Shown here one piece after another: positions 35,093 through 64,000 of a stretch of DNA of 64,000 bases (positions are counted from its first letter, which is position 1; each line of letters starts with the position of its first letter). The stretch is from Eriocheir sinensis (lineage: Eukaryota > Arthropoda > Malacostraca > Decapoda > Varunidae): assembly GCF_024679095.1 (NCBI RefSeq), contig NC_066518.1, forward strand, positions 285,178 to 349,177, read 5' to 3'. The notes below the pieces were generated by a model that was given only the letters and a program-made list of their open reading frames with translations, made no database searches and was not told the origin of the DNA. The translations under genes and the position numbers were made by a program.

Positions 35093-35418
35093 CAGGGCTA
35101 CTCAACTGGCGGTCCGCTGTTCGAATCCGGACCTTCTGAGTGTTACAGCTGGATTCCAGGCTCCAGGAGTAGAAAAAAATATAAGTAAATAACATAAAGG
35201 TTCTGGCGATGGATTCTTGCAAGTGTATTACCTCGACTGACAGTCAGTCGAGGTCGAGGAAATACACTTGCAAGAATTCATCGCCAGGACCTTCATGCTA
35301 TTTTGTTTGGCTATATTTATCTACTGGAGCCTGGGGTCCAGTTACAATGTTTACGGACCTCTGCATACATTTTAACTTATCTAACTTGACCTTTGCTCTT
35401 AATAATTGAGTAGCCCTG
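35093..35418. mobile_element. hAT-like palindromic MITE
   Basis: A 326-bp element starting CAGGGCTACTCAACTGGCGG and ending TTGAGTAGCCCTG. The two halves are reverse complements along almost the full length and meet at about 35,240 in CTCGACTGACAGTCAGTCGAG. Diverged 8-bp flanks (CTATAGGT / CTATACGA) are consistent with a hAT target duplication. Confidence 0.9.
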
Positions 35419-35538
35419 CTATACGAGTATAGGTTATCTATCCTATTGTATCGTCCAAACTAATTTTTCCGCCTCTCAGCTGCATACTATATAATTTATA
35501 TGGTCCTTGTCCGTCCGTGTATGAAGTAAACGTCACTT

Positions 35539-35540
<2 letters not shown>

Positions 35541-35577
<37 letters not shown>
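35541..35577. repeat. (GT)n microsatellite
   Basis: About 18 GT units. Confidence 0.95.
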
Positions 35578-35924
35578 GTGGTGATGGTGGGGGGGTGGGG
35601 GGACACACGCAGTTCCTCAACTCCCCTCTTCTAGCAGACTGTCTTGTATAGATACTCCATTGTATTTGCTGCAATGTCCTTGGAGTCTTTTCCCGGTAAT
35701 TACACGCTAACTGTTCCTTTGAACTTGCAAACCGCATGCATGTATAGTACTCCTCCTGCAGCCTTGCTGCACACACCTTTATGCTCCAGCTTATCCCGAT
35801 GTTGCCCAACATTCTAATGCATTAGTTAACCAGTGTCTACATTATTTTGTTTCTTTCACTCTGAAACTCTGAAACAGCATTCCTTCGTCTTTTTATTTAT
35901 TTATTTTTTTTTTTTTTTAGGTGG

Positions 35925-36010
35925 TGCCTATAGCGCCGGTAGGCTCTCTTTAGGGGTCTCTTTGATCGCCCCATGTTGCCCGTTAGTGGCGCAGGCAAAT
36001 TTTACGTATT
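35925..36010 (-). mobile_element. Dispersed repeat R2, copy 2
   Basis: GCCTATAGCGCCGGTAGGCT, TCTCTTTAGGGG and GTGGCGCAGGCAAAT are the complement of the core at 9,318. An A/T-rich run (TTTATTTATTT) precedes it, as in the copy at 59,437. Confidence 0.8.
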
Positions 36011-36182
36011 TCCTCCCTCTTTCAACTTGAATGGTTTCGAGACAACTTTCGAACCTGTTCTGATTATGCTTAGGAACGTTTTTAAAGGAGGGATCAGCAT
36101 TCTGCGTGTTTCTTTCCATTTTTGCTGTGCCTTTTGCTGCCTCCTTTACTGATAGATAAATACTATTTTCGATAAAGAGGAC

Positions 36183-36915
<733 letters not shown>

Positions 36916-36916
36916 C

Positions 36917-36939
36917 AGAGAGAGAAAGAGCGAGAGAGA

Positions 36940-37002
<63 letters not shown>

Positions 37003-37003
37003 G
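36917..37003. repeat. (GA)n-(GTA)n-(CT)n hairpin-forming repeat
   Basis: Imperfect GA run, nine GTA units, then a CT run complementary to the GA run. The arms AGAGAGAAAGAGCGAGAG and CTCTCTTTCTCTCG can pair around the GTA loop. Confidence 0.9.
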
Positions 37004-37199
37004 TTCTAATCTCGGTTATTCGTGGTGAGGTAAAATATATAGTACATGCCAAGTCCTCGTGTGAACGCCGCATACCCACCAGCTCCTGGATTAAGGAAAG
37101 CTTTAAGAAATCCGAAAGAATAAAGCCGGGAATAAGAGGCGGAAGATATAGAGCGACGGAGGATTGTCGTAACTCTCAATGACTGCCAAGCGTTCAATA

Positions 37200-37670
37200 C
37201 CTCGCAGAATGCATTTTCACTGCTGGCCTCCGTTCTCCTTCTCTGTCCTCTCCTCTCATGATTATCCTCTCTCCTTTATTCCCTAACCTCTTTTCTTCTC
37301 TTCCCTTCCCCTGATTTCATTCCATATCTGCAATTTTCTCTCTCCTATTTTCTCGTTTTATTCATCTTCTTTTGTCTTCCTATCCATATTCTTATTTATA
37401 ACTTCTCTCCTTTTCTCCTCCATCTTATATATCATCGCATTATCTCTTCTCGCCTTACCTCTTCTCTCCTTTTCTTTGCTTCTCTCCGCTTCTCCTCTAT
37501 TCTCTTTTATCATTTCGCATCACTATTGCCTCACATCTCATTCCATAGTAAGCTCTTCTCCTTCACCATCCGTTCCCCGCCTCTACCTACCTATTATGTC
37601 TCCTCTACCCTCCTCTCCTTGTCTTCCCTGTCCCGGTCTCTCCCCTCCTCTCCCCTTTTACAGCATGGCA
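37200..37670. other. Pyrimidine-rich DNA, no gene
   Basis: C+T-biased plus strand. Open frames are composition artefacts. Confidence 0.7.
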
Positions 37671-37948
37671 CCACATTCGCTAAGCCGCAGACCGGGATAT
37701 CGGCGCTTTCCCTTGCCTTGCTTACGCGGCCAACAGAGCAAACCGGAGTCATGTAAACCACCAAACACGTAAACAATAAAACAAGGAAAATCTACAGCCC
37801 TCACTTCCTCCCTCCTGCCGCCCCTCCTACACTATTCCCGCTCCCCCCCCTCCCATGCCACTACCTCCTCCTCCCCAGTATCATGCGGCAGGGACACCGA
37901 AACAGGGGAAGGGAGGACGAGAAAGTATCTGAAAAGGCAAATAGAATA

Positions 37949-38059
<111 letters not shown>

Positions 38060-39180
38060 ATTTATGAAGCGACATGTGACCTGCAATAAGTATTTCGTAT
38101 AAAGGCAGCGCCTCTGACTCCTATACACTGGTGGGGAAAACTCCGGCACATGCATTGTTCTCTCGTTTGTCAGTGTGGCGTCAGCAGAACCCATTCGCTT
38201 TTGTGCGCGCGGAGAAAAAGTGGATATACAAAAAATGTTTAGCATGAATTGGATTCCCGCTGGACTTTCAATATCGTGCTATACAATGGCTAGTGACTTG
38301 CCGTACATTACGTTTTATTTACTTTTTTCCTGTCCGTTGAACAGCTTACCGAAGTTTTGTTGTTATTGTTGTTATTAATGTTGGTGTTAGAAACAGGTAC
38401 CTTCTTCCTTTCACTCGAACACAATGATGCAAATTCTGAAGTAGCCATTCGTCCCTCCATTTGTATGCCCTTTTCCTTAAGAGTTAAATTCCTTTAGGAG
38501 GGGAGTGTCAAGGCTAGACTAGAGGAGAGCGGAGAAGGAGTAAACGAGGAGGTGAGACTAGATAATACGGTGGTACACATGGAAGAGGAGAAGAGAAATC
38601 ATCTATGGAGAGAAAAAAAATCGAAGCAGTTTTTCATGAAGCCGTTTCACTTCCGGCGACAAGGACAAAACGACGCAGCAGAAACGCTCAAGCATTCTCT
38701 CATCCTCTCTTCCTCACCCGCAATCATTCGCTGTTTGTTTCCCTGCAGTCCGTCCTCTCGCCACCCTGCTCCTCTTTCGATTAATTTTTCCTCTTACTTC
38801 TGTGTCGCTACTCCTCTTTCTCCTTTAGTCTTCGTCCCCTCCCAACTGTCCTTTCCGTACTGTTCCCTTTCTTTTTTTCCATGCCTGCAGTTCCCCCTCT
38901 TCGTCTGAGCCCCGAATACATTTCTGCACCTGTCTAAGCTACATAATTATGTTCTCACATCTCGTCCTCCTGCTCTTAATCCTCTTCCTGCTTCTCCGCC
39001 TGCTCCTCCTCCTCCTCCTCCTCCTCCTGCAAGACTATAGGTGAGCTAAGTCGTACCTGAACAGCCGAGTTGTTCCACTAACGACCTATTGTGCCTCAGC
39101 CTCTCATCCCTTGACTGTCTTCCCGGAGGAGGATGACGGCGACAAGGACGAGGAAGACAAAGGGGACGATGACGAGTAGG
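38060..39180. other. No gene recognised
   Basis: Unique DNA, then pyrimidine-rich from 38,690 with a (TCC)n at 39,003-39,030. Confidence 0.5.
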
Positions 39181-39188
39181 AGGAGGAA

Positions 39189-39250
39189 ACCTGTAAACAT
39201 TGAAAAACAGCCAATAAATACCCTGTTGGTTTATGACGAGGTTGCCTACT
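39189..39250 (+). repeat. Short dispersed repeat R1, copy 3
   Basis: Diverged copy: GAAACCTGTAAACATTG, then CCCTGTTGGTTTATGACGAG and GTTGCC, preceded by the same GA-rich leader as at 4,489 and 17,725. Confidence 0.5.
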
Positions 39251-39289
39251 TTGGTAGATTTATTCGTCAGCCACTCCATGCATGTTCTA

Positions 39290-39545
39290 AGTATGGTTAT
39301 TACTTATGAATCTGAAGTGCATGAACTCACAGTTGTCCTCGTGAGGGAATTTTCACCCACTTTGGTGTCATCAGTAAACTTCGACATGGTGGATTTTACT
39401 CCTATTTCTAATTCGTTGATGTATATAATAGAGAATATCCCAGCACTGACCCTTGCATGACAGAACCACACTGCATTGCGCCACTTGAGTAAAACTTGTT
39501 ACACTTGATCCTGAGCCCCACCATACACGGGATAGACGATACGAA
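39290..39545 (-). pseudogene. LINE reverse-transcriptase core fragment
   Basis: On the minus strand one frame reads CGSVMQGSVLG (the RT pre-catalytic QGSVLGP-type block). After a frameshift the next reads IFSIIYINELEIGV then MSKFTDDTKVG, the F-x-DD catalytic box of non-LTR reverse transcriptases. The frameshift and short length show a dead LINE copy. Confidence 0.82.
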
Positions 39546-39569
39546 GTTAACCTTACATAATGTCTTGCT

Positions 39570-39573
<4 letters not shown>

Positions 39574-39643
<70 letters not shown>

Positions 39644-39650
39644 ACACACA
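39574..39650. repeat. (TC)n microsatellite with short AC tail
   Basis: About 33 TC units and a few AC units. Confidence 0.98.
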
Positions 39651-39825
39651 CACAAACACTTGGGTACGCTTAGCGCCAAGTTCTCGCGCGGGATAAGCTC
39701 TATTTAGCGGAAAGGCGAGAGTTTGCACAGGAAGCGTTTTCTTGCTGTACGGCACTTTCCCTTTGCTGGTGTTGTTGCTGTTGTTGTTGTTATTTTATGG
39801 GGTGGGAGGAGGAGGACCGTGTCCC

Positions 39826-39829
<4 letters not shown>

Positions 39830-39886
<57 letters not shown>
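39830..39886. repeat. (TC)n microsatellite
   Basis: About 28 TC units. Confidence 0.98.
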
Positions 39887-39889
<3 letters not shown>

Positions 39890-40287
39890 GAATTTTGAGC
39901 CGCATTATCCTACTCAACGACAAAGAAAAGGCGGCGCTTCTGAAGTCTCGGTTAATTCCTTATCCTCTCCCTCCTTCTCCTCCTCCTCCTCCCCAGCTCC
40001 TCTTCCTTCTTCGCCTCCAGTATCCTTTTCTCTGCAGTATGGTTCTGGAAGGCGTATCATAGAAGAGTCAGTCATATGTTGCGGTCTGTTCAGAGTAGAA
40101 GCTAGGAAGATGACGATTCAGGTCTTTAAAATTGTCTTACTCTTGAGTAATGAGCTTAAACGCTTACTCTCATGAAAGGCAAAGGATGGGGGAGTTGCGA
40201 CTGACTGATATTTCTTCTGGTGTGTGTGTGTGTGTGAATGGATAGCATAAATATGGTGGCTGTGTGGGGGCAGCATGAGCCAAGCAA

Positions 40288-40385
40288 GAAGGGCGCCACT
40301 ATAAAACATTTGCCTGTGCCACTGACGGGCTGGAGCCGACCAACAAGCCCCTTCAAGAAATAGATTACCGGCGATGTGGACCAAA
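40288..40385 (+). mobile_element. Dispersed repeat R2, copy 3
   Basis: GGGCGCCACTATAAAACATT, TGCCTGTGCCACTGACGGGC, TGGAGCCGACCAACAAGCCC, ATTACCGGCGATGTGG. Same core as at 9,318. Confidence 0.82.
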
Positions 40386-40600
40386 CGAATAAAAAGAAAA
40401 AAGAAAGATAGGCCTCGGAGCACTGGGGCTAATTTGGATATATTCAGAATTAAAAGAAAAATAATAATAAGATTTGGTTCACAAAATAAAGTATTGAATG
40501 TGTGGAACAGGCTTAGTCGTGCGGGGAGTGCCAATTCAATAGCAAACCTTCATAAAAAGCATAGATGGAGCAATAGACAGGAAGGTGGTGTTGTCAAGGG
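40386..40600 (+). pseudogene. LINE ORF2 C-terminal relic
   Basis: The plus frame includes IRFGSQNKVLNVWNRL and then SANSIANLHKK. It resembles the RVVN-WN-LP and A-SINSFK C-terminal block of arthropod LINE proteins. It is separate from the relic at 22,425. Confidence 0.55.
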
Positions 40601-40827
40601 TTCCAGGGATCACTATTTCTCCCCCTCCTCCTCTCCCTCCATCATCATCCTAATCATCATCATCATTAACATTAACATAATTATCATCATCATCTTCATT
40701 ATCACCAGCACCACCATCAGTGTTTTATGGTTAAGTCCACGTTAAAAAATATTTCTTAACAACACAGAAAATGGCGTCTTTTGTGGCTGACTGTTATTAA
40801 TCTTCGTTTTTGTATGTTTTTATTTAA

Positions 40828-40830
<3 letters not shown>

Positions 40831-40900
<70 letters not shown>
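40831..40900. repeat. (TG)n microsatellite
   Basis: About 35 TG units. Confidence 0.98.
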
Positions 40901-41110
40901 GCTTCTCAATTATTTACACTTTGACTCACATCAAACCCGATAAACATAATACTATTAGCAAGGAAAGTGCAAAATAGTAATAGCCTGTGTACCGATTTAG
41001 TAATTATCTAGTAAACAACAAAATGGGTACGATTAGGGTCTACAAGAAGTTAGAAGTTTGGCGGAAGGGAAATAAAGCTCTGGGTAGGAAGAAATTTATA
41101 GGCGCCATTA

Positions 41111-41148
<38 letters not shown>

Positions 41149-41258
41149 TGTTTAATGTTAAATCGATGAAATACGGAACAGTATAGGCATGACTCTTTAC
41201 TGTATAATTCAAATAGGAAAGAACACACACACACACACACATACACACACACACACAT
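41111..41258. repeat. (GT)n and inverted (AC)n pair
   Basis: GT run at 41,111-41,145 and AC run at 41,223-41,258 with a 77-bp unique spacer. The two could pair as a hairpin. Confidence 0.9.
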
Positions 41259-41864
41259 TTTATACCTGTTTGGAACTTAGAAAAGTGCAGTATTCGAGAG
41301 GTTATTAAAATGCATGAGGCATCCGCTTCGCCTCCTCGACTCAGCGTTCGCCTTTTGTGCGTATAAATCTCGCTAGTTTCAAGTTTAAATCGTTCATTCA
41401 TTCAGTTGAGCCACACTCGTCTCGCAATGTAGCACTGGTGAGGCCTCGAACAAGTGACGTCAGAATTAGAGGTTTGCTGGCTACTTTCCACGCGCCAGTC
41501 TGTCGCCATGTCCTCAGGCGATGACAACCTCTCTCCCCGCAGCAAGGAAATAGCTTTCACGAGAGGAAGCGTGATGTGCTGTTTCCCGTTCCTAGATATA
41601 GACCCTAATATCTCATAAAAATTGTTATCTTGATTTACTGTTATCTTATACTTGTCTTCACATCCGACATTCTAGCGATTCTCTTTGCCTGCCGAAGGTG
41701 GCAGAGTTACCGTTTACTTCGGCAGCGGCCACTGACCCTCGAGGTGGCCCTGCCGTGAACACCCCCTACGGTCGACCGCCGACCACAGACCATTTCACCA
41801 TAAACACATCCCTCATTCGCTCCGAGCTGCGAAACTTTTTATTTAGTAGCGTAGCTAGCACTAA

Positions 41865-42140
41865 AGTAAAGTTTGGTGCATACGCTGTAGCTGCGCGTGG
41901 CTGCTTTGCTCAGCTCCGTATCGTTGGCACTTTTGAGCCCGTGGTGGGTAAGAACCTATTATCCTAGGACACGCCGATGTGAAGTCCGACCTCAGTTTAC
42001 CTTCCCCAGGTTTCCCCAGGTACCCATTTAGCGACCAACCCGAAAGAAAGGCTGAACGGCTGGGTATGCTACACGCCGACTGTCCGGGTCGGGATTCGAA
42101 CCCGGGACCGCGGAAAGGGTGACACATACGCTAAGCAGCC
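41865..42140 (-). mobile_element. SINE S1, copy 2 (intact order)
   Basis: On the minus strand: GGCTGCTTAGCGTATGTG, the B box GGGTTCGAATCCCGACCC, TTTCTTTCGGGTTGGTCGCT, GGGGAAGGTAAACTGAGG, AATAGGTTCTTACCCACCAC, GCAGCCACGCGCAGCTACAG. It shares all blocks with 32,405-32,905. A C-run and AC tract (42,141-42,168) abut the head. Confidence 0.87.
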
Positions 42141-42169
42141 CCCCCCCCCCCCCACACACACACACACGG

Positions 42170-42715
42170 AGGCGTTTACTAGCATTTATATGCGTTAGTG
42201 TTTTTATGTCAGTACCAACATGCAATCATTTTGAAACTTTCTCACAAATCCCGTGACGGCCATTACCATCTCATCCAGCCACAGCCTGCCATACATGAAG
42301 ACACTCGTGTATCGTGTATTCATGGTGGCGGCGAGCCGTGGCCAACTGCTGCTGCTGCACCAGGCCGCCACCACAGCTGTGTCATGGTGAGTGGCTGGGG
42401 AAGCAGCTTCTCGCCCTCACACCATCTCGTCCCCATAAATGCATAAAGGAAATGAGTGACCATCGAAATTAACACTACATACGCGTTCTTGAATGCCTAT
42501 GTTTATGCTGCTTTCTTTGTCTGTCAGATTTTTTGGTGTGTGGGTAGGGGGTGTAATTACACCCATGTAAAAGTGCCTATACAAGAGAAATTCCTCGTGC
42601 AACATCTGCCGCGGCTGGAACATGAGGGAGTGACGAGTCGCAGCACCAGCAGCCGCAGTGTACGAGTGCTAGGTGTGGGATTTGTGTCTGCGCCGCTTCG
42701 TCTGCTCAAAACCAC

Positions 42716-42752
<37 letters not shown>

Positions 42753-43815
42753 GTGGTCGCTGAGCCGCGTGGTGCAGCCTCTGGTGAGTCTCATTTTAAC
42801 CCACCAATCGGACAAAATTTATTGATAAGGAGCGTCTTTTTCCAAGCATCACACAAAAAAGAAATGACCTAGTTGATGTTATGTTTTTTTTTTTTCTTCA
42901 GGAAATGCGAAGTGCCTATCTAATGAGCGAGTAGAAAATATCCATCGTTGACGAATCCTTACGTAATAAAATCAAAAACTTTTACGCTGTATGAGAGTAT
43001 GTCACCAAAAGTTATAGTCATTGTTTTTTTTTTTCTGTGCCTCTGAAACAGACATCAAAGTAATATTGAAGGCAAACAGTTCTTCCACAGGTGAGCTGCG
43101 AGAGAGGAGTGTCAGGCACAGGTGCATGCGTCCCCTGAGCCGGAAGTGTGTAATCGAGTCAGGCAGCAGATAACGATTAAAGGTATATAAGAACAAAATG
43201 TAATAGTACTATGTATGCCACTTTGTACTCATCATTCCACTTAATATTTGTGTCAAGAAATGAAATAATTTGAGAAAGTATTCCAGGCTATTACTTCAGC
43301 TCAGTCTTATAGTATTACTGTTAGGAGGAACGCCAACCAGCTTTGTCTATCCTGTTGCAGTCACCATGAAACGGGCCGGGGAAGAGGTCATTGTATAACT
43401 TTGTCGACTGATTATAGGACATTAGTTTTTCATGAGTGTAAAGATGCACATAGAACGTCCTGCTTAGAGAAATTACTTTTTTAATTATTATTTGAGCATG
43501 TGAGTTGATGGCGAATGTTTGTCTCTCGGCGAGGTGCTGCGGCGTTCGCGTCCCATAATGACCCTTATTTATTGAAGCTTGCCAAGGTCAGGAGGTATCG
43601 CGCCAGCAAGGCCAACCCCGCAACAGTGTAAACCTCCCTTTAAAGAAGCGTTAGTTTTAAAACCACACCGTCATCCCGTCTTGGAGTGAGTTTATGGGTT
43701 TATTCGCGTATACAGTTGTGGTACCGAGAGCTGTGTGCTATGCTAAGTGTTGTTCATCGTACAGGTTTTGTTAGGTCTTGAATCGTAATGCCGTCTGGTG
43801 AAAAGGTAGGTACAT
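42170..43815. other. 5' flank of the glycosidase gene; no other gene
   Basis: Unique DNA with an (AC)n tract at 42,714-42,750. No promoter elements can be assigned with confidence. Confidence 0.4.
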
Positions 43816-43817
43816 AC

Positions 43818-43818
<1 letters not shown>

Positions 43819-43876
<58 letters not shown>

Positions 43877-43928
43877 TTAGCAAGATATGACGTAAGGGTC
43901 CATTTTTACCCTAGTCCATGTGTATGAA

Positions 43929-43981
<53 letters not shown>
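43819..43981. repeat. (GT)n(GA)n and (GA)n tracts in a short duplication
   Basis: GA tracts at 43,833-43,870 and 43,932-43,981 are each followed by a related unit (TAGCAAGATATGACGTAAGG / CAGCAAGACATTACGTAAGG). So a ~110-bp segment containing the microsatellite was duplicated just upstream of the gene. Confidence 0.85.
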
Positions 43982-43986
<5 letters not shown>

Positions 43987-44067
43987 AGCAAGACATTACG
44001 TAAGGTTGTATGTTTTTTTTCTTATTTCAAAGGTGTGTGGGGCTGCGGATCGAGTGAGGCTTGAGGA

Positions 44068-64000
<19,933 letters not shown>

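Noticed and set aside
42055..42140. Functional tRNA on the minus strand (GGGTTCGAATCCC)
   Set aside because: Only the B box and T arm are tRNA-like; the body matches SINE S1.

Overview
The window is eukaryotic nuclear DNA, most likely from a decapod crustacean; that assignment is inference. The supporting features are extreme microsatellite density (long TC/GA, GT/AC, TTA/GTA and TA tracts every 1-2 kb), arthropod-type TTAGG pentamers inside dispersed elements, numerous short tRNA-related and inverted-repeat elements, LINE relics and a compact-exon gene with GT-AG introns. Almost all open frames outside the gene regions are translations of simple repeats or pyrimidine tracts.

Layout. Positions 1-28,000 hold no gene I can support. 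They contain microsatellites, several minisatellites (5.6, 10.5, 11.7, 16.0 and 23.5 kb), a nested transposon cluster at 24.3-25.0 kb, and MITE families of at least three structural types. A possible minus-strand signal-peptide exon lies at 28.35-28.40 kb. A minus-strand intronless frame at 30.18-30.95 kb encodes a 256-residue protein with a C-terminal membrane anchor and a perfectly phased 32-residue tandem repeat. It is the only convincing coding candidate before 44 kb. Positions 31-44 kb carry a 122-bp minisatellite merging into a SINE, further SINE copies, a piggyBac-like MITE, a 326-bp hAT-like foldback element and two LINE fragments.

From 44,068 to the right edge runs one well-supported gene on the plus strand. 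Eighteen exons with consistent phases join into an open frame of 882 residues (2,646 nt), still open at the window end. The product belongs to the GH63 / MGH1-like glycoside hydrolases: conserved blocks ([74 protein letters not shown]) run in family order. There is no signal peptide, so it is probably cytosolic and distinct from ER glucosidase I. I know this subfamily mainly from bacteria and fungi, which makes an intron-rich arthropod copy interesting.

The introns hold the most unusual structure. Intron 8 begins with a degenerate ~85-bp tandem array whose first unit is the 3' end of exon 8 plus its splice donor. Intron 10 begins with a ~110-bp AC tract fused to the donor. The 8.3-kb last intron carries a MITE, a SINE and several further arrays.
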